64,000 bases of DNA from Clostridia bacterium (GCA_017379935.1 JAFNVC010000016.1:1-64000), one strand, 5' to 3'; numbered from the stretch's first letter, positions 9,235 through 18,171 are shown. Notes: generated by a model from the sequence alone, not told the origin. Made by a program: numbers and translations.

Positions 9235-9263
9235 TTGACAAACCACCCTGCTCTTCCTATAAT
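9235..9263 (+). promoter_or_regulatory. Perfect consensus sigma-A promoter for the 3D-domain gene
   Basis: TTGACA (9235-9240), 17-base spacer, TATAAT (9258-9263). The expected transcript would start near 9270 and have a leader of about 73 bases that can fold through GTCGGCGA (9273-9280) pairing with TCGCCGGC (9313-9320), ending just before the ribosome site. Confidence 0.85.
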
Positions 9264-9342
9264 GGGGAGGCTGTCGGCGATGTTTTGTTATATTTTTCCT
9301 ATATTATGTTTTTCGCCGGCATTTAAAAAGGAGTATATTTTT

Positions 9343-10605
9343 ATGGATACTATCAGAAAGCTCGGCAGGATGATTGCTGAATCTCACGCAAAAATTATTA
9401 TGCTGACGATTACCGTAATCTTCTGCGCAGCTACAATCTATGCCGCTGCTGCCAACTCGGTAACGGTTACGCTTGATATCGACGGACAGGTTTCCAAGGT
9501 CACAACAATGAGAGAAGATGCAAACGAAATCCTCGCTCAGGCAGGTGTTGTGCTTACCGAAAACGATATCCTTGACCTTGACGGCTTCACGGGCGGCGAC
9601 AATTCCGTAATCAAAATCTACAAGGCATATAACATCAGCGTTTCCGTTGACGGCGGTGAGCCGACAAGCTGTGTCGGTAACGGCTCGGTCGGATTTGCGC
9701 TTATCGAAAACGGCTTTAAGGTAAACGACGGTGACGATGTCAACTTTGACACAAGCGACAGACTCTATGAGGGTATGGAAATCACCATCAAGCGTGCATT
9801 CCCCGTTAACATCGTTGCTGACGGCGAGACCGTAACGGTATACCTCGCAAGCGGTACTGTCAGCGATGCACTCGATAAGGCTGTTATCACAATCGACGAC
9901 GATGATATCATCTCAAAGCCTCTCGATACCCAGCTTGAAAAAGACCTTACGGTAAAAATTACAAGAGTTTCCTTCGTTGAAAGAACACAGACGGTTGAAA
10001 TCCCCTTCAAGACAGTCAAGAAGGAATCCGCTTCAATGTATACTGACCAGTATAAGATTGAAAAAGCAGGTGTCAAGGGTCAGCAGACCATCACCTACAG
10101 CGAAAAGTTCGTTGACGGCGTTATGACCGAATCAACCGCAATCAATACTGTTATTGATAAGGAAGCAGTTGATGAAATCAGAACAGTCGGCACAAAGAAG
10201 CGCAAGGCGGCAGTTTCAGGCGTTACACTCGCAAACGGTAAGAGAACAATCTCGACACTCACACCGCCCGCAAGCCTTCAGCTCGACGCAAACTACGTTC
10301 CTGTTTCTTATAAGAAGAAGATCGTCGGTACCGCATCCGCTTATTCGGGCGGCGGCAGAACTGCAACAGGTAAGGGAGTAAGACCCGGCTACATCGCAGT
10401 TAATCCGCGACAGATTCCTTACGGCACAAAGATGTGGATTGTTTCCAACGATAAGAAATACGTCTACGGCTACGCTTCAGCCGAGGATACAGGCGGCTTC
10501 ACAAAGTGGACAGGCAGCCGTGCTACTCTTTGTGACCTCTACTTCTCAGATTCCTCTGCTATGTACGCTTTCGGCAGAAGAACTGTCACAATTTATATTC
10601 TCTGA
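9343..10605 (+). CDS. Cell-wall 3D-domain protein with DUF348 and G5 domains (YabE-like)
   Basis: 420 residues from the ATG at 9343, which has AAAAAGGAG just upstream; the frame opens earlier at 9235 but that is inside the promoter. An N-terminal membrane anchor (about 16-38) is followed by DUF348-type ubiquitin-like repeats (from about 40), a G5-like region (about 205-290) and a C-terminal 3D domain (about 325-420). The 3D domain keeps AEDTGG and a later CDLYF Asp, but the first of the three namesake Asp residues is Asn (VNPRQIPYGT), a variant also met in other Clostridia. The protein resembles YabE/resuscitation-factor-like wall enzymes that cleave peptidoglycan, and should be anchored outside the cell. 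Confidence 0.88.
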   Translation: MDTIRKLGRMIAESHAKIIMLTITVIFCAATIYAAAANSVTVTLDIDGQVSKVTTMREDANEILAQAGVVLTENDILDLDGFTGGDNSVIKIYKAYNISVSVDGGEPTSCVGNGSVGFALIENGFKVNDGDDVNFDTSDRLYEGMEITIKRAFPVNIVADGETVTVYLASGTVSDALDKAVITIDDDDIISKPLDTQLEKDLTVKITRVSFVERTQTVEIPFKTVKKESASMYTDQYKIEKAGVKGQQTITYSEKFVDGVMTESTAINTVIDKEAVDEIRTVGTKKRKAAVSGVTLANGKRTISTLTPPASLQLDANYVPVSYKKKIVGTASAYSGGGRTATGKGVRPGYIAVNPRQIPYGTKMWIVSNDKKYVYGYASAEDTGGFTKWTGSRATLCDLYFSDSSAMYAFGRRTVTIYIL

Positions 10606-10610
10606 TTTTG

Positions 10611-10637
10611 ACGGAGTGCAGAAATGCACTCCGTTTT
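10611..10637 (+). terminator. Terminator of the 3D-domain gene, abutting the next promoter
   Basis: ACGGAGTGCA-GAAA-TGCACTCCGT then TTT. The T-run merges directly into the TTGACT of the following promoter. Confidence 0.75.
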
Positions 10638-10664
10638 GACTTTTTAAAGCTAATATAGTATAAT
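10636..10664 (+). promoter_or_regulatory. Promoter for the membrane-protein pair
   Basis: TTGACT (10636-10641), 17-base spacer, TATAAT (10659-10664). Confidence 0.75.
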
Positions 10665-10692
10665 CATCAAAAAGTCAGGGGCAGGTGATAAA

Positions 10693-11883
10693 ATGAAGCT
10701 GATTGAAAAATCAAAAGAAAATAAAATATTTTTCGTCACATTCATTTTACTGTGCCTGACGTCGCTCAATTTCATTCTGCAAAGAGATTTCAGCGGGCTC
10801 GTCGACAGCGACTATTATCCGCTTTATGTTGTAAATTACGATTGCGGCTTCAGCTCGCGATTGCTCATCGGCTCGGTTTTTTCTTTGTTCTTCGGCGATA
10901 CTCTGAGCATCAGGACTCTTACCGCCGTGATGTTTGCGGTCTACGGTCTGCTGTGCCTTTCGCTGAGCGTTTTCATCAACAACAAGCTCAGGAATACTGA
11001 TTTCGAAATGCTCGGTATTTATGCGGCATTTATGATTGTAAGCCCCGCCTTTGTCAGCGTGCTCAACTATTTCGGTATTCTTGATATTTTCTGGTTCTTT
11101 TGTGCTATGGGCTCGCTTGCCGTTGTCGGTAAAAAGGGCTTGCGCTGGCTTGTGCCTGTTTTCTGCATTATCGGACTTGCCATCCACGAGGTTTTCCTGA
11201 CAACCTATCTGCCCGTGATTGCAATCGCGGTGCTTTATCAGCTTATCAGGAAGCCGTGCTTATCGAATTTTATTTTCGTTGCAGTCTGTGCCGTAAGTCT
11301 CGGTGCAGCTTCGGTTTATTTTCTTATTCTCGGAGACAGCACGATGAAAATGACAGCCGACACAATGGCTGAATTTGCAAAAAGCCGACTTGATGCAGGC
11401 TTCGACGACTGGTATCTGCGCTCGGTCTTCTTCTGGGAAATTCCTAACGTTGAAAAATATGAGGGCTTTTTCGGATACCTTCAGTACAATCTCGTCGAGT
11501 GGCTTAAAATTAACCCCTCCGCCCTGCAGACTATCGGATTTTTCCTTCTTTCTGATATTCTCAGCAGTATCCCCTTTGTATATATTATTGCAAAAGCCTT
11601 CAGGAAAGCTGATTCGTCCGCTGAAAAATTCATTTTCTTCTGCTCACTGATGCTCGTTCCCGTTCTGCTTCTGCAGGTATTATTCTCCACGGATACGGAA
11701 AGATTTTCCATGCACTGGCTGACCGTTATGCTCTTTTCTCTGCTGTTTTTTGTCAGTGAAAATAACGGTGCATTCCGCCTCGCTTTCGAAGAAGCGAAGC
11801 AGAAGCTTTCCGAAAATAAAATCTCACTCGCACTTTTCGGCATCGCCGCAGCGAGAATAATTCTTTCGGGGGTGAGATTCTGA
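10693..11883 (+). CDS. Polytopic membrane protein of unknown function
   Basis: 396 residues with about ten hydrophobic segments. A short charged N-terminus is followed by a membrane segment, then a periplasm-facing loop rich in Asp and Tyr (VDSDYYPLYVVNYDCGFSSR), and further helices to the end. The layout resembles membrane proteins of surface-polysaccharide or glycosyl-transfer systems, but no catalytic motif can be named. GGGGCAGGTG precedes the ATG. Its stop codon TGA overlaps the proposed CTG start of the next gene, so the two are coupled and probably work together. Confidence 0.65.
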   Translation: MKLIEKSKENKIFFVTFILLCLTSLNFILQRDFSGLVDSDYYPLYVVNYDCGFSSRLLIGSVFSLFFGDTLSIRTLTAVMFAVYGLLCLSLSVFINNKLRNTDFEMLGIYAAFMIVSPAFVSVLNYFGILDIFWFFCAMGSLAVVGKKGLRWLVPVFCIIGLAIHEVFLTTYLPVIAIAVLYQLIRKPCLSNFIFVAVCAVSLGAASVYFLILGDSTMKMTADTMAEFAKSRLDAGFDDWYLRSVFFWEIPNVEKYEGFFGYLQYNLVEWLKINPSALQTIGFFLLSDILSSIPFVYIIAKAFRKADSSAEKFIFFCSLMLVPVLLLQVLFSTDTERFSMHWLTVMLFSLLFFVSENNGAFRLAFEEAKQKLSENKISLALFGIAAARIILSGVRF

Positions 11884-12725
11884 CAGATCTTAATAAAAAA
11901 GAAAAGCTCTTGTTCACCTTCTGTTATATTGCCTGTGCCGCCGTGCTGACGTTTCTTCGCCACGACCCGATTGCACTCGTATATTTCGCTTTTACGTTTC
12001 TGCCCGTTCTTTTTGCTGACAGACTTATTAAAAGCGATAAAATAAGATATAAGACACTGACCGCTTTTTTCCTGACCGCGGTCGGATATCAGACAACGTT
12101 CGAGATTTTCTACTCTGTTCACAACGACTTTATGCAGGTCTTATCGGCGGTCGGTATCGGACTTTTCTACACGAGCATACTTATGCTGACGGACGAAAGA
12201 AAGCTGCCGTGGTGCATCTGCGCGGTGCCTGTGCTTTGCGGTCTTAATATCAAAATTGCAATCGGCTATTGCTTAATGCTGATGTGTGTTTCGGTTATGT
12301 CACTGAAGAAAAACACAAGACAGTCCGCTTTCGGTCTTGCGGTCAGTCTGTCAGGCTTCATCGTCTGCGCCGTTTCGGCACTGACAACGGGCGGATATTT
12401 CCTTGAAAGCAGCAACTACCTGCTCGAGAGATTCAAGAATCCGTTTTTCCTTATGATCATCGCCGCTTATCTCACGGTTAAGCTGCTCAAAAGTAAGGGA
12501 GCAAGCATCCCCGGGCTATGCCTGTGTCTTGCTCTGACGGTCGGTGCGTCTGTTTTCGCAACACTCACACTCGGCTGGGCGGTATTTTCGCTGATGTGCC
12601 TGATTCTTACCCTTTTCATCGGCAAAATGTGTCTTGAAAGTGTCGGAACAATAAATGCCATCCGGACGGATTTTGCAAAGAACAAGCTCATATTTATCAC
12701 GATTATTATCTGCGTGCTGCAGTAA
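11880..12725 (+). CDS. Second polytopic membrane protein, unknown function, likely non-ATG start
   Basis: 281 residues if translation starts at CTG 11880, or 271 from TTG 11910. No ATG lies near the beginning of the frame. CTG 11880 overlaps the previous stop in a CTGA arrangement like the usual ATGA, and a GGGGGTGAG site sits at 11868-11876, whereas TTG 11910 has no good site. Eight or nine hydrophobic segments follow, with little soluble sequence. The family is not recognised. It is paired with the upstream membrane protein and ends at a strong terminator. Confidence 0.6.
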   Translation: MTDLNKKEKLLFTFCYIACAAVLTFLRHDPIALVYFAFTFLPVLFADRLIKSDKIRYKTLTAFFLTAVGYQTTFEIFYSVHNDFMQVLSAVGIGLFYTSILMLTDERKLPWCICAVPVLCGLNIKIAIGYCLMLMCVSVMSLKKNTRQSAFGLAVSLSGFIVCAVSALTTGGYFLESSNYLLERFKNPFFLMIIAAYLTVKLLKSKGASIPGLCLCLALTVGASVFATLTLGWAVFSLMCLILTLFIGKMCLESVGTINAIRTDFAKNKLIFITIIICVLQ

Positions 12726-12756
12726 AAGCATCTTCGTTCGCGAAGATGCTTTTTCT
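12724..12756 (+). terminator. Intrinsic terminator of the membrane-protein pair
   Basis: GCATCTTCG-TTCG-CGAAGATGC flanked by AAAA and TTTTTCTTTT. Confidence 0.85.
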
Positions 12757-12826
12757 TTTGACAAAACAATAACAAAATAACCACATTTTGCGTTGCGTTA
12801 CTGCCGTTATTCATATACTTTGATTA

Positions 12827-12855
12827 TTGACAGTTTTCTTATCTTCGAATATAAT
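12827..12855 (+). promoter_or_regulatory. Perfect consensus promoter for glyS
   Basis: TTGACA (12827-12832), 17-base spacer, TATAAT (12850-12855). The leader is only about 45 bases, too short for a T-box. Confidence 0.85.
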
Positions 12856-12904
12856 TTATGATAGCATATTATGAAATTTATATAATGAGGGAGAATTGGT
12901 TTTT

Positions 12905-14287
12905 ATGCTTTCTAACACAGAAAAAACTATGGAAAAAATCGTCGCTCTCTGTAAGGGCAGAGGCTTCGTCTATGCCGGCAGTGAGATTTACGGCGGACTT
13001 TCAAACTCCTGGGACTTCGGTCCTCTCGGCGTTGAATTCAAGAACAATGTCAAGCGTGCATGGTGGCAGAAATTCGTTCAGGAAAATCCGTATAACGTCG
13101 GACTTGATTCTGCAATCATCATGAATCCGCAGATCTGGGTTGCTTCAGGTCATGTCGGCGGCTTCTCCGACCCTCTTATGGACTGTAAGGATTGTAAGAC
13201 ACGTCACAGAGCGGACAAGCTCATCGAGGACACAGGCGTTAATCCCGCAGGCTGGAGCTTTGAGGAAATGAGCAAGTACATTGCTGACAACGGCATCGTT
13301 TGTCCCGATTGCGGCGGTCAGAACTTTACAGATATCCGTAAGTTCAACCTTATGTTCAAGACCTTCCAGGGTGTTACGGAGGATGCAAAGAACGAGCTTT
13401 ACCTTCGTCCCGAAACAGCACAGGGTATTTTCGTAAACTTCCAGAACGTTCAGCGTACAACACGCCGTAAGGTTCCCTTCGGTGTTTGCCAGATCGGTAA
13501 ATCCTTCAGAAACGAAATCACTCCCGGTAACTTCATTTTCCGTACACGTGAATTTGAGCAGATGGAGCTTGAATTCTTCTGCAAGCCCGGTACTGAGCTT
13601 GACTGGTTCGCATATTGGAAGGACTATTGCCACAAGTGGCTTCTTTCTCTCGGCATCAGAGAGGAAAATCTCCGCCTTCGCGACCATGAGCCCGAGGAGC
13701 TTTCACACTATTCAAATGCAACAACAGACTTTGAGTTCCTCTTCCCCTTCGGTTGGGGCGAGCTCTGGGGTGTTGCTTCAAGAACAGACTTTGACCTTAC
13801 ACAGCACCAGAACACATCAGGTAAGGGTCTTGAATATTTCGACCAGACTACAAACGAGAAGTACCTCCCCTACGTTATCGAGCCGTCACTCGGCGCTGAC
13901 CGCGTAACCCTCGCATTCCTTTGCGATGCTTACGACGAGGAGGTTGTTGATGAGGAGAAGGGTGACACAAGAGTTGTTCTCCGCTTCCACCCTGCACTTG
14001 CTCCCATCAAGGCAGCAGTTCTTCCGCTTTCAAAGAAGCTCAACGAGAAGGCAGAAGAGGTTTATGCAATGCTTTCAAAGAGATTTATGGTTGAATTTGA
14101 CGATGCCGGCTCAATCGGCAAGCGTTACCGCCGTCAGGACGAGATCGGTACTCCGTTCTGCATCACCTACGACTTTGATTCAGTCGAAGACGGCTGTGTA
14201 ACAATCCGTGACCGCGACACAATGGCTCAGGAGCGTATCGCTATCGATAAGCTTTGTGAATATATTCAGGAAAAAATCACATTTTAA
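12905..14287 (+). CDS. glyS: Glycine--tRNA ligase (single-chain, dimeric type)
   Basis: 460 residues from ATG 12905, preceded by a GAGGGAGAA site; an in-frame TTG at 12896 is rejected as the start. Class II features are clear: [16 protein letters not shown] at the N-terminus, [12 protein letters not shown], motif 2 in SFRNEI...[14 protein letters not shown], and a C-terminal anticodon-binding domain. A zinc-ribbon-like CKDCKTRH and CPDCGG pair is present in the insertion. The enzyme charges tRNA-Gly. It lies 30 bases upstream of the oxaloacetate decarboxylase alpha gene with no clear terminator between them, so partial co-transcription is possible. Confidence 0.96.
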   Translation: MLSNTEKTMEKIVALCKGRGFVYAGSEIYGGLSNSWDFGPLGVEFKNNVKRAWWQKFVQENPYNVGLDSAIIMNPQIWVASGHVGGFSDPLMDCKDCKTRHRADKLIEDTGVNPAGWSFEEMSKYIADNGIVCPDCGGQNFTDIRKFNLMFKTFQGVTEDAKNELYLRPETAQGIFVNFQNVQRTTRRKVPFGVCQIGKSFRNEITPGNFIFRTREFEQMELEFFCKPGTELDWFAYWKDYCHKWLLSLGIREENLRLRDHEPEELSHYSNATTDFEFLFPFGWGELWGVASRTDFDLTQHQNTSGKGLEYFDQTTNEKYLPYVIEPSLGADRVTLAFLCDAYDEEVVDEEKGDTRVVLRFHPALAPIKAAVLPLSKKLNEKAEEVYAMLSKRFMVEFDDAGSIGKRYRRQDEIGTPFCITYDFDSVEDGCVTIRDRDTMAQERIAIDKLCEYIQEKITF

Positions 14288-14317
14288 TTAGTATAATCAT
14301 ACAGAAAGGCAGTCGTT

Positions 14318-15694
14318 ATGAAACAGATTAAATTTACAGAAACCGTACTTCGTGACGCTCAGCAGTCACTTATCGCAACAAGAATGTCCTTTGATGACTT
14401 CGAGCCCGTTCTTGCTGAACTCGACAAGGCAGGCTACTACTCACTCGAGTGCTGGGGCGGTGCAACCTTCGACTCATGCCTTCGTTACCTTAACGAGGAT
14501 CCGTGGGAGAGACTCCGCAAAATCCGTAAGGCTTGCCCGAATACGAAGCTCCAGATGCTTCTCCGCGGTCAGAATCTTCTCGGCTATAAGCATTATCCCG
14601 ATGACGTTGTTAAAAAGTTCGTTCAGAAGAGCGTTGAAAACGGTATCGATATCATCAGAATTTTCGATGCACTCAACGACGTCCGCAACATCGAGGTTGC
14701 TGTTAAGGAGACTATCCGCTGCGGCGCACACGCTTCAGGTACAATCTGCTTTACACTCAGCCCCGTTCACAACATCGAATCCTACATCAAGCTTGCCAAG
14801 GATATGGAGGCTATGGGTGTTCACTCAATCTGCATCAAGGATATGGCAGGTATTATGAGCCCGAAGGAGGCTTACGACCTTGTAAAGGCACTCAAGGAGA
14901 ACGTAAAGCTCCCGATTATCCTTCATACACACTCAACAACAGGTCTTGCTGCCATGACACTTCAGAAGGCTGCTGAGGCAGGCGTTGATGTTATCGATAC
15001 AGCTATCTCCTGCATGTCAGGCGGTACATCACAGTTCGCTACAGAGACAATGAACTACGTTCTTACTCAGAACGGCTACGATACAGGTCTTGACACAGAC
15101 GCTCTCAAGAATATCAACGATTTCTTCAAGCCCGTTCGTGCAAAGGCACTTGAGTCAGGTCTTCTCAATCCCGTTGTTCTTGCAACTGACACAGATGCTC
15201 TCGGCTATCAGGTTCCCGGCGGTATGCTTTCAAACCTTGTAGCACAGCTCACAGCTCAGAACAAGATGGATAAGTTCGAGGAGGTTCTTCAGGAGGTTCC
15301 GAGAGTACGTGCAGATATGGGTTATCCCCCGCTCGTTACTCCGATGAGCCAGATGGTCGGCGTTCAGGCAACACAGAACGTTCTTCTCGGCAAGTACAAA
15401 AACGTTTCCAAGGATGTCCGCAGCTACCTCAAGGGTGAATACGGTAAGGCTCCCGCAGAGATCAGCCCCGAGCTCATCAAGCAGGTTCTCGGTGACGAGA
15501 AGCCCTTCGAGGGAAGATTCGCAGATACTCTTGCTCCCGCATTCGAGGCTGCAAAGGCTGAAATCGGTGCAAAGGCAAAGAGCGAAGAGGATGTTCTTTC
15601 ATACATCGCATTCCCGATGCAGGCTGAGGCTTTCTTCGACAAGAGAGACGAGCTTGAGCGAAACACCTTCAGATACACCATCAGAGAAGTATAA
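14318..15694 (+). CDS. oadA: Oxaloacetate decarboxylase alpha subunit (carboxyltransferase)
   Basis: 458 residues. The pyruvate carboxylase/OadA-type carboxyltransferase barrel is shown by TETVLRDAQQSLIATRM (residues 6-22), LLRGQNLLGYKHY, IKDMAGIMSP with its metal-site Lys/Asp, and HTHSTTG with two metal-binding His. The conserved post-barrel domain follows. The C-terminal biotin domain of proteobacterial OadA is absent, in keeping with the separate biotin proteins downstream. The protein removes CO2 from oxaloacetate (or a related acid) and passes it to biotin. AGAAAGGCAG precedes the ATG. It is the only alpha gene in a cluster with two sets of the other subunits. Confidence 0.92.
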   Translation: MKQIKFTETVLRDAQQSLIATRMSFDDFEPVLAELDKAGYYSLECWGGATFDSCLRYLNEDPWERLRKIRKACPNTKLQMLLRGQNLLGYKHYPDDVVKKFVQKSVENGIDIIRIFDALNDVRNIEVAVKETIRCGAHASGTICFTLSPVHNIESYIKLAKDMEAMGVHSICIKDMAGIMSPKEAYDLVKALKENVKLPIILHTHSTTGLAAMTLQKAAEAGVDVIDTAISCMSGGTSQFATETMNYVLTQNGYDTGLDTDALKNINDFFKPVRAKALESGLLNPVVLATDTDALGYQVPGGMLSNLVAQLTAQNKMDKFEEVLQEVPRVRADMGYPPLVTPMSQMVGVQATQNVLLGKYKNVSKDVRSYLKGEYGKAPAEISPELIKQVLGDEKPFEGRFADTLAPAFEAAKAEIGAKAKSEEDVLSYIAFPMQAEAFFDKRDELERNTFRYTIREV

Positions 15695-15706
15695 GGAGGC
15701 AGAAAA

Positions 15707-16030
15707 ATGGATTTTTCAGCATTCACACAGCCTCCCGTTCCTGCATTTTTCGTTGCAGGCTTTCTGATTGCATTTATTCTTTATGTTTACATCACAAAGG
15801 CAATTAACAGCAAAAAGACTGTCGAAGCACCGAAGCAGGCCGCTCCCGCACCCGCAGTAAGCGCTCCCGCTGCAGCAGTAAATGCACCCGGCACATCCTC
15901 AGGCGATCTTGAGCTTGTCGGCGTTGACGAGAAGACAGCCGCTGTTATAATGGCAATCGTATCAGACAAGAGCGGTATCCCGCTCAACAGACTTCAATTT
16001 ACATCAATCACTCTGATGGAGGACAAATAA
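15707..16030 (+). CDS. OadG-type gamma/delta subunit, first copy
   Basis: 107 residues. One transmembrane helix (about 14-34) is followed by an Ala/Pro-rich linker and a C-terminal segment LVGVDEKTAAVIMAIVSDKS typical of the small anchor subunit of sodium-pumping decarboxylases. It should hold the cytoplasmic alpha and biotin subunits against the membrane beta subunit. AGGAGG lies before the ATG. It overlaps or nearly touches both neighbours, as expected for an operon that assembles one complex. A paralogue of 134 residues lies at 17767. Confidence 0.82.
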   Translation: MDFSAFTQPPVPAFFVAGFLIAFILYVYITKAINSKKTVEAPKQAAPAPAVSAPAAAVNAPGTSSGDLELVGVDEKTAAVIMAIVSDKSGIPLNRLQFTSITLMEDK

Positions 16031-16031
16031 A

Positions 16032-16418
16032 ATGAAATACGTAGTTACATTAAACGGAAAAAATTATGAAGTTGAAGTAAACGAGACAGAAGCAATTGTA
16101 ACAAACGTTTCTGACGCAGTTTATGCTCCCGCTCCCGTTGCAGCTCCCGCTCCCGTTGCAGCTCCTGCTCCCGCAGCAGCACCCGCTCCGCAGGCTGTTT
16201 CCGCAAGCGGTACACAGATCGTGGCTCCGATGCCCGGTTCAATCATCAACATCAACGTTTCTGCAGGTCAGGCTGTCAAGGCAGGCGATGTTCTCATCGT
16301 TCTTGAGGCTATGAAAATGGAAAATGACATTACTGCACCCTGCGACGGTGTTGTTAAGCAGATCGTTACCGCTAAGGGTGCAACAGTCAACACAGACGAC
16401 GTTCTCCTTGTTATCTGA
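16032..16418 (+). CDS. Biotin carrier protein of the decarboxylase, first copy
   Basis: 128 residues. The first 25 residues (MKYVVTLNGKNYEVEV) form a short cap, followed by an AP-rich flexible linker (about 31-55) and a biotinyl domain. The biotin is attached to Lys 95 in LEAMKMEND. It carries the carboxyl group from the alpha subunit to the membrane beta subunit. The start is one base after the stop of the gamma gene. A close paralogue is at 18168. Confidence 0.93.
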   Translation: MKYVVTLNGKNYEVEVNETEAIVTNVSDAVYAPAPVAAPAPVAAPAPAAAPAPQAVSASGTQIVAPMPGSIININVSAGQAVKAGDVLIVLEAMKMENDITAPCDGVVKQIVTAKGATVNTDDVLLVI

Positions 16419-16434
16419 GTCGGAGGTATAATTT

Positions 16435-17538
16435 ATGGACGTATTACTTGGTAATTTCTCCACCGTTACCTTCCCGCAGGTAGCAATGTGGATTATCGGT
16501 GCAGTTCTCATCTTCCTTGCAATCAAAAAGGAAATGGAACCGTCACTTCTTCTCCCGATGGGCTTTGGTGCAATCCTCATTAACCTTCCGAATTCAGGCG
16601 CACAGCACATTATCGACGTTATGTTCCGTGTCGGTATTGATAACGAGTTCGGTGAGCTTATGCCCCTTATCCTCTTCATCGGTATCGGTGCGATGATTGA
16701 CTTCACACCGCTTCTTACAAATCCGAAGCTTATGCTTTTCGGTGCGGCGGCACAGTTCGGTATCTTCTTTACCCTCTGCCTCGCCTCTCTCCTCGGCTTT
16801 GACATCAAGGATGCTGCTTCAATCGGTATTATCGGTGCTGCAGACGGCCCGACAGCTATCGCTGTTTCAATGGAGCTCGGCTCAAAGTACATCGGTGCTA
16901 TTATGGTTGCCGCTTACTCCTATATGGCCCTTGTTCCCCTTGTTCAGCCGCCCATCATCAAGATGTGTACAACAAAGAAGGAGCGTCTTATCCGTATGGA
17001 TAACACAGCAGGTAAGACTCCCTCAAGACTTACAAAGATTCTCTTCCCCATCGTTGTTACAATTATCGTAGGTCTTGTTGCCCCCGATGCTGTTGCACTT
17101 ATCGGTTTCCTTATGTTCGGTAACCTTATCCGTGAGTGCGGCGTTCTTAACTCCCTTTCAGAGACAGCACAGAAGGTTCTTGCTAACCTTGTTACAATCT
17201 TCCTCGGTATCACAATTGCCGCTCGTATGCGTGCTGAAGAGTTCCTTACAGTCGACACTCTTCTCATCATCGCTCTCGGTCTTTTCGCTTTCATCTTCGA
17301 CACATTCGCAGGTGTTATGCTCGCAAAGATTATGAACCTCTTCTCAAAGAAGAAGATCAATCCGATGATCGGTGCCGCAGGTATTTCCGCTTTCCCGATG
17401 TCCGCTCGTGTTGTTCACAAGCTCGGACTTGAGGAGGATAACCAGAACTTCCTTCTCATGCACTCAATCGGCGTTAATGTTTCGGGTCAGATTGCTTCCG
17501 TTATCGCGGGCGGTCTCATCCTCACATTCTTCAGATAA
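16435..17538 (+). CDS. oadB: Sodium-translocating decarboxylase beta subunit, first copy
   Basis: 367 residues, an integral membrane protein with about nine or ten helices. The signature GAADGPTAI near residue 138 contains the Asp known in OadB to bind the transported sodium. GNLIRECG and a second re-entrant region near SARVVHKLG also match the family. The subunit decarboxylates carboxybiotin and uses the energy to export sodium ions. GGAGG precedes the ATG. It is shorter than the second copy (395), which has an extra N-terminal loop. Confidence 0.93.
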   Translation: MDVLLGNFSTVTFPQVAMWIIGAVLIFLAIKKEMEPSLLLPMGFGAILINLPNSGAQHIIDVMFRVGIDNEFGELMPLILFIGIGAMIDFTPLLTNPKLMLFGAAAQFGIFFTLCLASLLGFDIKDAASIGIIGAADGPTAIAVSMELGSKYIGAIMVAAYSYMALVPLVQPPIIKMCTTKKERLIRMDNTAGKTPSRLTKILFPIVVTIIVGLVAPDAVALIGFLMFGNLIRECGVLNSLSETAQKVLANLVTIFLGITIAARMRAEEFLTVDTLLIIALGLFAFIFDTFAGVMLAKIMNLFSKKKINPMIGAAGISAFPMSARVVHKLGLEEDNQNFLLMHSIGVNVSGQIASVIAGGLILTFFR

Positions 17539-17555
17539 TCGGGAGGTAGAAAGAT

Positions 17556-17708
17556 ATGTTTACTATTGATTTTCAGGCTTTCCTTAATTCTCTTCCCTAT
17601 ATGGGCAAGGGTATGCTCGGTATTTTTGTTGTAACAGCAGTTATCGTTCTTGTCGTTAACGCGCTCAATAACATCCCCGAGAAGAAAAATAAGAAAAACA
17701 AAGACTAA
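17556..17708 (+). CDS. Small single-helix membrane protein in the decarboxylase operon (epsilon-like)
   Basis: 50 residues. The ATG at 17556 has a GGGAGGTAG site. One transmembrane helix (about 20-37) is preceded by an amphipathic stretch and followed by a very basic tail (PEKKNKKNKD). It sits between the first beta gene and the hairpin at 17717. Small extra subunits of this kind are known in other sodium-pumping decarboxylases, such as the 55-residue MmdE of Veillonella; this is an analogy of size and position, not a proven homology. Confidence 0.7.
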   Translation: MFTIDFQAFLNSLPYMGKGMLGIFVVTAVIVLVVNALNNIPEKKNKKNKD

Positions 17709-17716
17709 TTCATCGG

Positions 17717-17753
17717 CGGTCTGTTTTTACTGTGTGGAAACAGACCGTTTTTT
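17717..17753 (+). terminator. Terminator-like hairpin between the two decarboxylase modules
   Basis: CGGTCTGTTT ... AAACAGACCG followed by six T, and immediately afterwards the AGGAGG (17754-17759) of the next gene. It should stop most transcripts after module one, with read-through feeding module two. I see no promoter between it and 17767. Confidence 0.8.
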
Positions 17754-17766
17754 AGGAGGTTACAGT

Positions 17767-18171
17767 ATGACCATTACTCCTCAAATGCTCGGTATTTTTA
17801 CCGATATTTACGGCTCCTACGAGGCTATGACAATCGGAAGAGCGCTTCTGATTGCAGTGGTCGGATTTCTGACCGTTGTCTGCATTCTCGCGTTAATTGC
17901 TCTTTTTATCAAGCTGGTTGCATTTATCTTCTCCGCTGTTGAAAAGAAAAATGCAAAGAAGGTAGAGACAATCATCACCCCTGTTGAGAACAGTCCTGCT
18001 CCTTCCGCAGGCAATCCGCTCCCCGAAGCCGAATCTCAGGGCGAGCTTGAGCTTATCGGTGTTGATGAGCCGACAGCGGCAATGCTTATGGCTCTTGTAA
18101 GCTATAAGACGGAAATCCCGCTCAACAGACTTATTTTCAGGTCAATTAAACTTGTGGAGGACGAAAAATGA
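17767..18171 (+). CDS. OadG-type gamma/delta subunit, second copy
   Basis: 134 residues from ATG 17767 (AGGAGG just upstream; the frame is open further back through the hairpin, which is not credible as coding). The transmembrane helix is about residues 25-55, then a Pro/Ala linker, then LIGVDEPTAAMLMALVSYKT, parallel to the first copy's C-terminus. The longer N-terminal part differs from the first copy. It overlaps the next gene by four bases (ATGA), so it is coupled to its own biotin carrier. Confidence 0.82.
   Translation: MTITPQMLGIFTDIYGSYEAMTIGRALLIAVVGFLTVVCILALIALFIKLVAFIFSAVEKKNAKKVETIITPVENSPAPSAGNPLPEAESQGELELIGVDEPTAAMLMALVSYKTEIPLNRLIFRSIKLVEDEK

Noticed and set aside
12756..12904. 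A T-box leader before glycyl-tRNA synthetase
   Set aside because: The promoter lies only about 50 bases from the start codon and no T-box consensus or antiterminator is visible.
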